Positions 18,151 through 27,356 are shown, counted from the stretch's first letter. The stretch is 42,507 nt of DNA from Bacteroidota bacterium (GCA_026391945.1 JAPLDA010000098.1:1-42507); one strand, 5' to 3'. Translations and numbers: made by a program. Notes: generated by a model from the letters alone, not told the origin.

Positions 18151-20487
18151 ATGAAAAATTGTACACTCATCATATTCTCACTGTTTTTTCTGAATACAGT
18201 AAAGGCGCAACATACACTCAGCGGTCACGTCACCGACAAAAGCGATAAAAAAAAATTAGTGGAAGGCGTCGCCGTATTTGTTCCGGAGTTTCAGAAATCA
18301 GATGTGTCAAAAGAAGGTGGAACCTATATCATTCGCGGAATCGGGTCCGGAATTGTCACGGTCCAGTTTACAAAAGTTGGCTACAGGAGTCTTGTGAAAA
18401 CAGTGAACACAAAGGACAGCGCCACTGTTCTCGAAGTGGAAATGGAACCGTCTACAATTGAGTTGGAAGAAGTCACGATTACCTCCAACAGTTCCAGTCT
18501 TCCGGATGATATTCCTTACCCGGTGAATACCGTTCCAAACGAAGAGTTGAGCCGGTCAGGAAATGTAAACCTGATGACTTCTCTCGCTTCCGAACCGGGC
18601 ATTGATAAAATTACAGTTGGAAACGGAATCACAAAACCGGTGATCCGTGGTTTGTCGTTCAGCAGGATCTTGCTTTACCAGAACGGGACGAGAATCGAAA
18701 ACCAGCCGTGGGACGACCGTCATGATTTGGGCATCAACGAAAACGGAGTCGACAAAGTGGAGATCATCAAAGGTCCGGCTGCATTGATTTACGGCGCTGA
18801 TGCGTTGGGAGGAGCGTTGATTTTTGTGGATGAAAAACCTCCTGTCGACGGGAACAAAAAAGGAAGTATCAATTTCGGATTCTTTAGCAATACACTTGGA
18901 GTGAACCTGGATGCAGGCGTTAAAGGAGCGAGCGACAAAGGAATATTCTGGTCGGTTCGTGCAGGCGGACAATCGCATACCAGCTACGTGCAGGGCGAAG
19001 GACTTGCTGTGAAAAAAAATACCGAAGCCAAGGACTTTGCAGCGAACAGTAAATTTCAAACGATTAATGGGAAAGCCATGATCGGTATGAGAAAAAAATG
19101 GGGAGTCAGCAAACTCACGTATTCTTTCCGGAACCAGTTAACCGGAATCGTTGAGCAGGAAACCAATACCACACAAACTATCGCCGACCAGAATGCTGAA
19201 CAACGTGATCGTGAAATGGAAGCGCCATACCAGGATGTGACATCTCACATCATCACTTCTGAAAACACATTCATTTCCGGAACGTCGAAATGGAATGTGA
19301 ATGCCGGCTACCAGCTCAATGACAGGAAGGAATTTGAACCGTTGCCGCTTAAACAAAAGGAACTTGCCATCGGACTTCGCCTGAATACGATGACCTACGA
19401 TGTGAAATGGACTTCTGATCCGGAAAAAAAAATTGGGTTTACTTTAGGAACACAAGGGATGTTTCAGAAGAATGAAAATACAGGAAAGGAATTGCTCGTT
19501 CCGAATGCCGATGTCAGTGATATCGCAGCGTATGGATTGCTGCGTTATGATATCGGTAAATGGAATTTCCTGGCAGGAGGAAGGTTTGACCTGAGAAACA
19601 TTGAAGCGAACACGAATGAAGGCGGAGTGGTGGATACGGCGGATCACCGACCGGAACTTGATTTGAAAAAAGAATATCACCCGGTGAACGGATCCCTTGG
19701 AATTGTCTTCAGACCTGATGAACAGCTTACGCTGAAAGGGAATTTTGCTTCCGGATACACTGCTCCGAATTATGCAGAGTTAGGAACATACGGAAAACAT
19801 GAGGGAACGTATCGTTTTGAAATTGGTAATCCTGAGTTGCAACTGGAACAAAATTACGAAGGCGATCTCGGAGTGATCTGGGAAACAAAATCAGTGGCGT
19901 TTGGCATTTCCGGTTATTACAACTACCTCAACAATTACATCTACATCGGGATCCGTGGCGACAGCCTGAATGGGTTGCCTGTTTACAACGCCAGGCAGAG
20001 CGATGCAAACATCAAAGGAGCGGAAACATCTTTGGATATTCATCCTGCAAAAATAAAATGGCTTGATTTTAAAACATCTTTTGCCATGACGAAAGGGGAG
20101 TTGAAAAAAGGAGGGAACCTTCCGTGGATTCCCGCGAAAAAACTGATCACTGAACTTAAATTCACCGGGGCGAAATTGGATTACATTCAGAATCCATTTA
20201 TCAGCCTGGTGATGAGTAATTACCTCGAACAAACAGACGTTGCCGAATATGAACTGGCGACCGCTTCGTACACGTTGTTCGATGTTCACATCGGCGGATC
20301 TTTTACCTGGGGAAACCAACTCATGGATGTGACGCTGTCGGGGATGAACCTGCTGAACGAAGGGTACTTCAATCACCTGTCGCTGATCAAATCCATCGGC
20401 ATCAAAGAAATGGGAAGGAATATCGTGTTGCAGTTGAAGATCCCTTTCGGTTTCAAAGCGAAAGCCAAACCGGAAGTGAAACCTTAA
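18151..20487 (+). CDS. TonB-dependent outer-membrane receptor (778 aa)
   Basis: The start ATG at 18151 is favoured over an in-frame upstream codon at 18094 because the signal peptide begins here (CTLIIFSLFFLNTVKAQ). Residues ~20-100 are a carboxypeptidase-regulatory-like beta-sandwich (LSGHVTDKSDKKKLVEGVAV to VEMEPSTIELEEVTI). The plug domain spans ~115-235 (NVNLMTSLASEPGIDKI, KPVIRGLSFSRILLYQNG, VEIIKGPAALIYGADALGG). The remainder is a 22-strand-type barrel ending in a C-terminal aromatic-rich strand (IVLQLKIPFGF). It imports its ligand by TonB/ExbBD energy. The barrel pattern (SGYTAPNYAELGTYG, NNYIYIGIRG, NARQSDANIKGAETSL) is like receptors of the ZnuD/FrpB type, so a metal or metallophore is a reasonable guess. 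No SusD partner is present, which argues against glycan uptake. Confidence 0.9.
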   Translation: MKNCTLIIFSLFFLNTVKAQHTLSGHVTDKSDKKKLVEGVAVFVPEFQKSDVSKEGGTYIIRGIGSGIVTVQFTKVGYRSLVKTVNTKDSATVLEVEMEPSTIELEEVTITSNSSSLPDDIPYPVNTVPNEELSRSGNVNLMTSLASEPGIDKITVGNGITKPVIRGLSFSRILLYQNGTRIENQPWDDRHDLGINENGVDKVEIIKGPAALIYGADALGGALIFVDEKPPVDGNKKGSINFGFFSNTLGVNLDAGVKGASDKGIFWSVRAGGQSHTSYVQGEGLAVKKNTEAKDFAANSKFQTINGKAMIGMRKKWGVSKLTYSFRNQLTGIVEQETNTTQTIADQNAEQRDREMEAPYQDVTSHIITSENTFISGTSKWNVNAGYQLNDRKEFEPLPLKQKELAIGLRLNTMTYDVKWTSDPEKKIGFTLGTQGMFQKNENTGKELLVPNADVSDIAAYGLLRYDIGKWNFLAGGRFDLRNIEANTNEGGVVDTADHRPELDLKKEYHPVNGSLGIVFRPDEQLTLKGNFASGYTAPNYAELGTYGKHEGTYRFEIGNPELQLEQNYEGDLGVIWETKSVAFGISGYYNYLNNYIYIGIRGDSLNGLPVYNARQSDANIKGAETSLDIHPAKIKWLDFKTSFAMTKGELKKGGNLPWIPAKKLITELKFTGAKLDYIQNPFISLVMSNYLEQTDVAEYELATASYTLFDVHIGGSFTWGNQLMDVTLSGMNLLNEGYFNHLSLIKSIGIKEMGRNIVLQLKIPFGFKAKAKPEVKP

Positions 20488-20520
20488 GAAACTTTAACGA
20501 GTGTAGAACCTGTAATCTGT

Positions 20521-20528
20521 TATCTTTG
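20521..20528 (+). promoter_or_regulatory. Candidate -7 box (TATCTTTG) for the S41 protease
   Basis: TATCTTTG matches the TAnnTTTG consensus and is followed by CCACGCC, similar to the GCGCC extension at other promoters here. It ends 44 bases before the ATG at 20573. The -33 element is weak. Confidence 0.45.
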
Positions 20529-20572
20529 CCACGCCATCTATTCACTTTAAAAATCTAATTCCGAAGACACTT

Positions 20573-22180
20573 ATGATTCAGTTTCCGAGGGCAAATAGCC
20601 CGCTCAGATTATTTTTGATGACCGTATTATTTTTTGGTTCAGGATACCTGCAGGCGCAGATCCAGTCAGCTTCAAAAATTGATGAAGCCATGCAGATTAT
20701 TAAATATGCATACGTGGATACGATCAACGAAAAAAAACTAACGGATGATGCACTGAGAACAATCCTGAAAGACCTCGATCCTCACTCATCGTACATCCCT
20801 GCTGAAGAAATGCAGCAGGCCAATGAACCGCTGGTGGGTAAGTTTGAAGGCGTTGGAATTCAGTTTAACATTCACAACGATACCATCATGGTTACGCAGA
20901 CCATTCCCGGCGGGCCGTCAGAAAAACTGGGTATCAGGGCAGGCGACAGGATCGTAAAAATTGATGGACAGAATGTGGCTTCGGTGAAGATCACCAACAA
21001 CGACGTCTTGAAAAAACTCCGCGGCAACAAGGGAACGAAAGTAACAGTGGGCATTGCGAGGAGAGGCATGAGTGAATTGCTTGACTTCACCATTACACGC
21101 GACCAGATTCCGTTGTTTAGTGTGGATGCTACGTACCAGCTGGCTCCGGGAATCGGGTACATCAAGATCACCCGTTTCGCAGATCAGACTGTTGAAGAGT
21201 TCAGGAAAGCGCTGGCTAAATTAAAAGCCGAGAACATCACCAGTCTTGTTCTGGATCTGCAGGACAACGGTGGTGGTTACCTGAACCGTGCTGTGGAACT
21301 GGCTGATGAATTTTTGCCCGAAGGAAAAAAGATCGTGTACACACGCGGCAGAGCCTTTTCACCGGAAGATTATTATTCGACTGCAACGGGAGGATGGGAG
21401 AAAGGAAAACTGGTGGTGTTGCTCGATGAAGCTTCTGCATCGGCAAGTGAAATTGTTTCAGGAGCCATCCAGGACTGGGATCGCGGCATACTCATCGGAA
21501 GACGTTCGTTTGGAAAAGGGTTGGTACAAAAACCTTTTCAGCTTTCCGATGGATCCATGATGCGCGTGACCATTGCACATTATTACACACCTTCCGGAAG
21601 GTGCATTCAGAAGCCGTATTCACCGGGCGATGATGAGGAATATGATTTGGATATCAGTCGTCGTTTGAAACACGGCGAGCTTACGGTTGCCGACAGCATT
21701 CATTTCAACGATACCACGAAATATTTTACCAATAATAAGCGATTGGTTTTCGGCGGCGGCGGCATCATGCCGGATATTTTTGTTCCGCTGGATACTTCAC
21801 TCAACAGCAATTATTATTTCGATCTCCTTCGTAAGAATACATTCAACGATTTTATTTTAAGTTACATGGATGAGCACCGTTCCAAACTCAAGGAAAGTTT
21901 CGCCGACATCCATTCGTTCAGAAATAATTTCAAACTGGATCAGAAGACGTATGATGATTTCCTCGCATTCGGGGAGAAGCAAGGTGTGAAGAAAGATCCT
22001 GCGGGTTTGAAAACTTCCGAGAAGCTGATCAAACTTGAATTGAGAGCGTTGATTGCAAGAAATCTCTGGGATACGGATGCTTTTTTTGAAATCGTGAATG
22101 AAATAAATCCGTTGGTGACAAAAGCTGTTGAAGTCATCCAATCGAATACGTTTGAGAAGATGAAAATTGCGACGAGGTAG
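20573..22180 (+). CDS. S41-family C-terminal processing peptidase with PDZ domain
   Basis: A 535-residue periplasmic serine protease of the CtpA/Prc family. The signal peptide is residues ~1-28 (LFLMTVLFFGSGYLQAQ). A PDZ domain spans ~90-175 (FEGVGIQFNI, GPSEKLGIRAGDRIVKIDG). The peptidase core follows, with GIGYIKITRFADQT, LVLDLQDNGGGYL, the SASASE motif (288-293, catalytic Ser probably Ser290 by Prc spacing) and RRSFGKGLVQ with the catalytic Lys315. The C-terminal ~150 residues are a helical extension typical of Bacteroidota members (KLKESFADIHSFRNNFKL, LIKLELRALIARNLW). Members trim C-termini of envelope proteins or lipoproteins; the substrate here is unknown. The gene is probably monocistronic. 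Confidence 0.93.
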   Translation: MIQFPRANSPLRLFLMTVLFFGSGYLQAQIQSASKIDEAMQIIKYAYVDTINEKKLTDDALRTILKDLDPHSSYIPAEEMQQANEPLVGKFEGVGIQFNIHNDTIMVTQTIPGGPSEKLGIRAGDRIVKIDGQNVASVKITNNDVLKKLRGNKGTKVTVGIARRGMSELLDFTITRDQIPLFSVDATYQLAPGIGYIKITRFADQTVEEFRKALAKLKAENITSLVLDLQDNGGGYLNRAVELADEFLPEGKKIVYTRGRAFSPEDYYSTATGGWEKGKLVVLLDEASASASEIVSGAIQDWDRGILIGRRSFGKGLVQKPFQLSDGSMMRVTIAHYYTPSGRCIQKPYSPGDDEEYDLDISRRLKHGELTVADSIHFNDTTKYFTNNKRLVFGGGGIMPDIFVPLDTSLNSNYYFDLLRKNTFNDFILSYMDEHRSKLKESFADIHSFRNNFKLDQKTYDDFLAFGEKQGVKKDPAGLKTSEKLIKLELRALIARNLWDTDAFFEIVNEINPLVTKAVEVIQSNTFEKMKIATR

Positions 22181-22249
22181 GGAGGGGTATAAAGGAAGGT
22201 GGTTTGTGGGGTATATGCAATGCTAATCGCAACGAATAACCTTTACGCC

Positions 22250-22366
22250 ATGATTCAACTTAACAAAATATTTTTCATTGCGACCCTGATGTGTTTTGCG
22301 ATGACAATCAATGCTCAACCGCCATGCAAAGAAAAATCATCCTGCTGTTTACTGCTTTTCTGCTAA
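22250..22366 (+). CDS. Small orphan signal-peptide ORF (38 aa) overlapping the next gene
   Basis: From ATG 22250 the frame encodes IQLNKIFFIATLMCFAMTIN followed by AQPP, which is an almost textbook signal peptide with an A-x-A-like cleavage end. It then runs out in a short Cys-rich tail (KEKSSCCLLLFC) and stops at 22364-22366. It overlaps the start of the secreted nuclease gene (ATG 22324) in another frame, so the two signal peptides stand side by side. It may be a leftover 5' end of a lost or recombined secreted-protein gene, or a leader peptide coupling translation to the downstream gene. Expression is not shown. Confidence 0.4.
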   Translation: MIQLNKIFFIATLMCFAMTINAQPPCKEKSSCCLLLFC

Positions 22367-23586
22367 TGAATGCAAAGCCGGTTTTTCCGCAATCCTTCAC
22401 GGTGAAACTGATGTGCTGGAACCTGCTCAATTACCCTGATCCAACCAGTGCAGCGGCAACAGCTGTTGATACAACCCTTCGTCATCCGTATTACAAAACG
22501 GTAACAGGTTATGTCAATCCCGATATCCTCATCACGGAAGAAAATACTTCAGCAACAGCAACCACCTGGTTTTTGAATGATGTGATGAATGTGAATGGTG
22601 CAGTATACAGCAAAGGAACATTCATCAACGGTCCGGATACCGACAACGAAGTCTATTATAAAACTTCGGAGTTCAGTTTTCTTAGCAATACGAAAATCCG
22701 CACCGATCTGCGCGACATCAACGAATTCAAACTGGTGCACATCTCAACAAACGACACCATCCGGATTTATGCCGTGCATCTGAAAGCCAGTTCCGGGGTC
22801 GCTAACGAAGCTCAACGTGCGCAGGAAGCGGACAGCCTCAGGAAATTTACGAATGTGTTACCTGCAGGAACCAACTTTGTTGTTTGCGGCGACTTCAATA
22901 TCTATGGCGACTATGAAAGCGCTTACCAAAAGTTATTACTCGACAACATCGCTGACGATGGGAATTTTGTGGATCCGATTACAATGACCGGGATATGGAA
23001 CAATTCATCCTACAGTGCTTATCATACACAATCCACACGGACGGCCAGTTTTGGCGGCGGAGCAACAGGGGGGATGAACGACCGGTTCGACATGATTTTG
23101 TTTTCTACAGCGATCAGCCAGGGATTAAATGGAATTCATTATCAGCCTGGATCAACAACTCCTGTCGGGAATGATGGCAATCATTACAACCAGGCGCTTA
23201 ATGTACTTCCCAACAATGCTGCCCCGTCAGCAGTGATTGATGCCTTATACTATGCCGCAGATCATCTACCTGTTACCGTATTATTGAATTTTTCTTCAGT
23301 CACTGATGTTGCCGAGGTTGAAAAAAATGATGTTCCTGTTTTGGTCTTCCCGAATCCATTCTCTCAGCAGGTTCATCTTAAATTTCTGAAAGCAGAACCG
23401 GTACCGGCGCTTATCCGTGTCATGAATGTTTTGGGTGAAGAGGTGATGTCGCTAAAAAAAGAGTTTTATCAAAATAATGAAACAGAATTCAATTTATCAT
23501 TGCCTTCCGATTTAGCAAAGGGGATATATTTACTTCGAATTCAGGTTGGTAATGACTTCCATTCAATTAAGCTGGTCAGGCAATAA
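22324..23586 (+). CDS. Secreted endonuclease/exonuclease/phosphatase-family protein, T9SS cargo (420 aa)
   Basis: The start at ATG 22324 gives a clean signal peptide (IILLFTAFLLMNAKPVFPQ); an upstream in-frame codon at 22291 adds residues unlike one. The catalytic domain (~25-330) carries the metallo-phosphodiesterase signatures of the EEP fold: VKLMCWNLLNYP, PDILITEE (metal Glu), VVCGDFNIYGDYESAY (Asp/Asn pair), MNDRFDMILFS and the C-terminal AADHLPVTV (catalytic His). Family members cut DNA, RNA or phosphoester head groups, so extracellular nucleic-acid or phospholipid scavenging is plausible. The last ~80 residues are a T9SS sorting domain (VFPNPFSQQVHLKFL, MNVLGEEVMSLKKE, LAKGIYLLRIQVG). 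The small ORF at 22250 overlaps its start. Confidence 0.88.
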   Translation: MQRKIILLFTAFLLMNAKPVFPQSFTVKLMCWNLLNYPDPTSAAATAVDTTLRHPYYKTVTGYVNPDILITEENTSATATTWFLNDVMNVNGAVYSKGTFINGPDTDNEVYYKTSEFSFLSNTKIRTDLRDINEFKLVHISTNDTIRIYAVHLKASSGVANEAQRAQEADSLRKFTNVLPAGTNFVVCGDFNIYGDYESAYQKLLLDNIADDGNFVDPITMTGIWNNSSYSAYHTQSTRTASFGGGATGGMNDRFDMILFSTAISQGLNGIHYQPGSTTPVGNDGNHYNQALNVLPNNAAPSAVIDALYYAADHLPVTVLLNFSSVTDVAEVEKNDVPVLVFPNPFSQQVHLKFLKAEPVPALIRVMNVLGEEVMSLKKEFYQNNETEFNLSLPSDLAKGIYLLRIQVGNDFHSIKLVRQ

Positions 23587-23675
23587 AATTCTGGATATGG
23601 TCATCGTCAAGGCTTTAGATTCCCATGCGATGTGGAACATTCTTTCATGATTTGTGTTAAAACATATCAACCTTC

Positions 23676-24239
23676 ATGAGCCCGAGAAAAATAACCATAC
23701 CGAAAGTAGGCAACTTTTTGATTTCGGAACCCTTTAATCCGGAACCGAATTTCAAGAGGTCTGTCATACTCATTAGTCAACATAATCCATTAGGCAGCAT
23801 TGGTTTCATACTGAATAAACCAACACAACTGAAGGTGGATGAAGCGCTGGATGATTTTCCGGTGTTCGATTCTCCTGTTTACTGGGGAGGAACGCTTCAG
23901 TTGGATTCGATCTATTACATTCATTGCATCGAAGAACTGGAAGGCAAGAAAAAGATCGCTGAAGGAATTTATTGGGGTGGCAATTATTCTCAGTTGAAAG
24001 TGATGATAGAAAGTAAGCAGGTGGACACGACTCATGTGAAATTTATTGCCGGGTTTTCTGCCTGGGAACCTCATGTACTGGAAGAACAGATCAAACTGAA
24101 TAACTGGTGGCTTACGAAAGCGGATCGTGAAACTACTTTCCTCGAAGAGCCGAAAGAATTATGGGGAACCATTCTCCAGCGCCTCGGCCACATCTACGGA
24201 ATCATGAATGATTTTCCTGAAGATCCCGGCGTGAACTGA
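23676..24239 (+). CDS. YqgE/AlgH family protein (UPF0301)
   Basis: A 187-residue cytoplasmic protein of the YqgE/AlgH family. Family features are GNFLISEPFNPEPNFKRSVI at the N-terminus, SIGFILNKPTQL, SPVYWGGTLQLDSIYYIH and the C-terminal FIAGFSAWEPHVLEEQI followed by NNWWL. The length is close to the usual 180-190. The molecular role of the family is not settled, although AlgH was named for an effect on alginate regulation in Pseudomonas. It is followed immediately by a strong bidirectional terminator shared with the convergent lipoprotein gene. Confidence 0.92.
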   Translation: MSPRKITIPKVGNFLISEPFNPEPNFKRSVILISQHNPLGSIGFILNKPTQLKVDEALDDFPVFDSPVYWGGTLQLDSIYYIHCIEELEGKKKIAEGIYWGGNYSQLKVMIESKQVDTTHVKFIAGFSAWEPHVLEEQIKLNNWWLTKADRETTFLEEPKELWGTILQRLGHIYGIMNDFPEDPGVN

Positions 24240-24249
24240 TATCTAAAAA

Positions 24250-24281
24250 GAAACCCCCGCAGGATTTGCGAGGGTTTTTTG
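24250..24281. terminator. Bidirectional terminator between convergent genes
   Basis: AAACCCCCGCA, a short loop and TGCGAGGGTTTTTTG form a stem with one mismatch. A T-tract is present on each strand (TTTTTT on plus; TTTCTTTTT on minus). It serves the YqgE/AlgH gene and the convergent lipoprotein at 24301. Confidence 0.8.
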
Positions 24282-24300
24282 TTTCAAAGAAAATTTGGGA

Positions 24301-25149
24301 TCAATGAAGGTGTATCAGGTGTGAAATCCCATTCTTGGTTACCGTTGCAAGGTCATCGCAGTTGCCGCTTCCAAAGTCAAGTGTACGAACTGGTCTGTTG
24401 GAAGGAGTGATGTCAACAGTACCGCTTACAATCCAGTGGCAATTTCCTCTTTTTATCAAAGCCGTTGTTATCACTGCCGAGCAGGTGTTGCCGTTGCTGT
24501 TGGATCCGTTGGAACTTCCTGTTATGGAATATACATCATCGGCAGGATGGAACAACAGGGTGTCACCGGCAATCATTTCACGGGTGCGAAGACTGTTCCA
24601 TGTATGATACGTACCGTTCGGACGTGTCACTCTCATGTTCTGAGCATCCACAGTCCAGTTGAGATGGCCTGCTGCATTGTTGCCGTTGTTGGTGATGGTT
24701 CGTGTGCCTTCGATGTGACGGTTATTCACAAAGTAATTGTTGAAAGTGACGATGCGCTGGAAACCGGGCGTAAAGTAGGTTCCGCCGCTGTAATGAATGA
24801 TGATCTGTCCGCTGCGTGTACGTCCGTCGTTCCCGGTACATCCCGTTCCGAAATCGATGGTGACCACCTGGTTCACGGTGTCACGGTTTACGGTTGCGCA
24901 TCCGAGGATGCCGTAATGATCATCGTTAGAAGTCAACCTGAAATTTGCCGAATTCGTCTGCGTGGCAATGTCAGAAATGTTATCCACGTCGGAAGTGGCG
25001 CCTTCTGCTTCCTGGAACTGGTCAGCATTGGTGATCATATCTTCCTCGTTAGCGGAAGTTGAAGAATCTTTTTTGCAACTGGTCATAAATGTGAGCGAAA
25101 CCAGTGCTGCTGCAATCATGAATACCGGAATTGATTTTCTGTTTTTCAT
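24301..25149 (-). CDS. Lipoprotein of unknown function (282 aa)
   Basis: A lipoprotein signal peptide with lipobox FMTSC puts the acylated Cys at residue 25; KKD follows, as in many Bacteroidota lipoproteins. An acidic, Ser/Asn-rich spacer (SANEEDMITNADQFQEAEG) separates it from a beta-rich domain with repeated strand patterns: VVTIDFGTGCTGNDGRTRSG, GTYFTPGFQRIVTFNNY and HIEGTRTITNNGNNAAGHL. A related C-terminal copy has VRTLDFGSGNCDD. The two GTGC/GSGNC units could be paired by a disulfide. The architecture matches a group of Bacteroidota lipoproteins known only as hypothetical. It is likely at the outer membrane. The gene is single, facing the divergent secreted-protein gene at 25569. Confidence 0.8.
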   Translation of the reverse strand: MKNRKSIPVFMIAAALVSLTFMTSCKKDSSTSANEEDMITNADQFQEAEGATSDVDNISDIATQTNSANFRLTSNDDHYGILGCATVNRDTVNQVVTIDFGTGCTGNDGRTRSGQIIIHYSGGTYFTPGFQRIVTFNNYFVNNRHIEGTRTITNNGNNAAGHLNWTVDAQNMRVTRPNGTYHTWNSLRTREMIAGDTLLFHPADDVYSITGSSNGSNSNGNTCSAVITTALIKRGNCHWIVSGTVDITPSNRPVRTLDFGSGNCDDLATVTKNGISHLIHLH

Positions 25150-25568
25150 AGTCTATTTTTTTTATTGGTTTTATATCTCAATTTGGCTCTCTGATCATCA
25201 TGGGCAACAAAAGGTTTAAGCGGGATCAAAAAAAATAAGGAAGTGACAAATATTAGTTCCTGTTAAATGATGATGTAAGGCTGAGTTTACTTTTTCCGGA
25301 AACCGGTTGTTTCTATGGTTGTTTCCAAAATCTGTATGATAAAAAGTAGCATTGATTTGCTTGATGCGATGACCGGATTCGACGGTAGACGGGCCATCCG
25401 CGCTGTTCTTATGGATTCTCCTTTATTTCTATGTTCGGAATAAGGAATCATGCGGAAGGATTCCATTGTTTTCTTCCAGGTGTAAGGTTTAATGGTTTTT
25501 ATCATCAACCAACATTCTTTTTCAGCATATAAAAGTGAAGAAAATCAATCCGGTAAACCACAACTCAA
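25150..25568. other. Divergent intergenic region, no gene recognised
   Basis: This 419-base gap lies between the starts of a lipoprotein (minus) and a secreted protein (plus). It must hold both promoters but I see no clean TAnnTTTG box for either. A small direct repeat GGTTGTTTC occurs twice near 25303-25325. A 73-codon minus-strand frame at 25287-25508 is Lys/Arg-rich, has no motif and is not called. Confidence 0.45.
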
Positions 25569-27296
25569 ATGAAAAGATTAACCATCGTGTTTATTTCGGC
25601 TGTTCTCATTCTGAATGGAATGATGCCGGCCCGCGTGCATGCACTTGTAGGGATTACTCACTACAATTATTACCTCGCATCTGCAGCAAGTGCAGCCATC
25701 CCGGTAAAAGGGCCGCTTTCACTTTGCCTGCATCAAACGGGAGTTCATTATTCGATCGACTCCATTCCGGGCGCTGTGTCTTATACATGGTCAGTACCTG
25801 TGGGCGCAACTATTATCAGCGGACAAGGAACAACAGCGATCACTGTAAACTTTGGAAATGCCCTTGGTGATGTATGCGTTTCATATTACGATGGATCGGT
25901 CAACAGTTTGCCAAGTTGTGTTACCACGCATCTGGCAACCACCGTTCCTTCCATGCCGGCTTCGATAACCGGTCCGAAAAATTCTGTTTGTCCGGGACAG
26001 GTCATCACGTATTCCTGCCCGTTGAATACCAACGCATCTTCCTACACATGGACGATTCCTAACTGTACAATTCTTTCAGGACAGGGTACGAATACAGTAC
26101 AGGTTCTCATCGGACAGAATTTTACATGGGCTTATGTTCGCGTTTCTGCTTCCAATTGTTTAGGATCTTCTGCTCAGCGCGTCATATCAGTTTATTCAGC
26201 ACCGGGACAGCCCGGCTGGATTGCAGGCCCGCAGATCGGGGCATGTGGCGGAAGTACTTATACCTATTCCATTACAGCGGTACATGGTGCCACTTCTTAT
26301 ACATGGTTTGCACCGGCCGGAGCCGTTATCACCTCTCCGGTAACGAACGGAAATCCATTAACAACTTCGGTGACTTCTGTTGACATTACCATGCCTGCCG
26401 GCTTTTCAGAAGGAGCCATTTATGTTTGTGCGAACAGCGGTTGTAACTCAAGTGATAAACGTAAACTCAATGTGCGTGCTGTTCCTGGTTATCCTTATTG
26501 GATTCACGGACAGAACTACGGCTTATGTGATAAAACAAGTGTGCTGTTCTGGGAAGATTCTGTTCCGGGAGCAACTTCTTACACGTGGACAATTTTTCCT
26601 GCTGATTTTACGACGATCAACGGCAACGGAAACGATTCCATTACCATTGATTTCGCTCCGGGTTTCAATTATGCCCGCTTGTACATAACCGCCAACAATG
26701 CCTGCGGAAGCAGCCAGCAGCGTGTGCTTGCTTTATTCGCCGCTCCAAGAAAACCATTGGGAATCGATGGTCCGATCGGAGCCTGCAATTCGAATCCTGC
26801 CACCAGCATTGCATACTATGAAGTGGATACGCTCTTCGGAACCAATGTTTACCATTGGGAAGTTCCAACCGGGGCGACCATTGTCAATGGACAGGGAACA
26901 ACACATCTCACCGTGGATTTTCTCGGATCAACAACCGGAAATGTAAAAGTGAGAGCAGAGAATGACTGCGGTGCCAGCGATTACGATACGATGTATGTGA
27001 TTGTTAATTCTTGCCGGTTCGGAAGAAATGACGGTTCCACTGCAGGAATTTTACCGGATGTTTTTCCAAATCCAGCGCACGACCGGATGACAATTTCATT
27101 CTCTTCGTCTACAATTGAAAAATATACAATAAACTTATTTGATATCACCGGCCGGTTGGTTGCCACCAGGTCGGATGAATCCATCAACGGAATGAACCGG
27201 GAAGAATTTGAACTCTCCGGGTTCGCAAAAGGAATTTATACACTGTCGCTTTCAAAAGGTGAAACAGTGGATAGAATAAAAGTGGTGATTGAGTAG
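25569..27296 (+). CDS. Secreted T9SS cargo with five PKD-like Ig repeats (575 aa)
   Basis: A signal peptide covers residues 1-25 (LTIVFISAVLILNGMMPARV). The body consists of about five ~90-residue PKD-like/Ig repeats. Each has a conserved Cys near its start (LSLCLHQTG, NSVCPGQ, IGACGGSTY, YGLCDKTS, IGACNSNP), then a Y-x-W core strand (YTWSVPVGATIISGQGT, YTWTIPNCT, YTWFAPAGAVI, YTWTIFPAD, YHWEVPTGATIVNGQGT), and ends with a hydrophobic strand and N-x-C-G. The Cys pair per repeat suggests one disulfide each, as expected outside the cell. The C-terminal ~85 residues are a T9SS sorting domain (VFPNPAHDRMTISF, LFDITGRLVATRS, FAKGIYTLSLSKG, VVIE). Probable adhesive or structural surface protein. 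A strong UUCG-loop terminator follows. Confidence 0.87.
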   Translation: MKRLTIVFISAVLILNGMMPARVHALVGITHYNYYLASAASAAIPVKGPLSLCLHQTGVHYSIDSIPGAVSYTWSVPVGATIISGQGTTAITVNFGNALGDVCVSYYDGSVNSLPSCVTTHLATTVPSMPASITGPKNSVCPGQVITYSCPLNTNASSYTWTIPNCTILSGQGTNTVQVLIGQNFTWAYVRVSASNCLGSSAQRVISVYSAPGQPGWIAGPQIGACGGSTYTYSITAVHGATSYTWFAPAGAVITSPVTNGNPLTTSVTSVDITMPAGFSEGAIYVCANSGCNSSDKRKLNVRAVPGYPYWIHGQNYGLCDKTSVLFWEDSVPGATSYTWTIFPADFTTINGNGNDSITIDFAPGFNYARLYITANNACGSSQQRVLALFAAPRKPLGIDGPIGACNSNPATSIAYYEVDTLFGTNVYHWEVPTGATIVNGQGTTHLTVDFLGSTTGNVKVRAENDCGASDYDTMYVIVNSCRFGRNDGSTAGILPDVFPNPAHDRMTISFSSSTIEKYTINLFDITGRLVATRSDESINGMNREEFELSGFAKGIYTLSLSKGETVDRIKVVIE

Positions 27297-27319
27297 AGTG
27301 GTTTGGTTAGACAGGAAAG

Positions 27320-27356
27320 CCCTGTTCGCTTCGGCGGATGGGGTTTTTCTTTTTTT
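27320..27356 (+). terminator. Strong intrinsic terminator with TTCG tetraloop
   Basis: CCCTGTTCGC (27320-27329), loop TTCG, GCGGATGGGG (27334-27343): all 10 positions pair if G-T wobbles are counted. The T-rich tract TTTTTCTTTTTTT follows. It ends the PKD-like secreted-protein gene, before the convergent purA. Confidence 0.85.

Noticed and set aside
24436-25062. 208-codon plus-strand frame within the lipoprotein gene
   Set aside because: The minus-strand frame has a lipobox, signal peptide and clear beta-domain pattern; the plus frame has neither motif nor start context.
25287-25508. 73-codon minus-strand frame in the divergent gap
   Set aside because: No motif, basic composition and no upstream promoter; likely chance.
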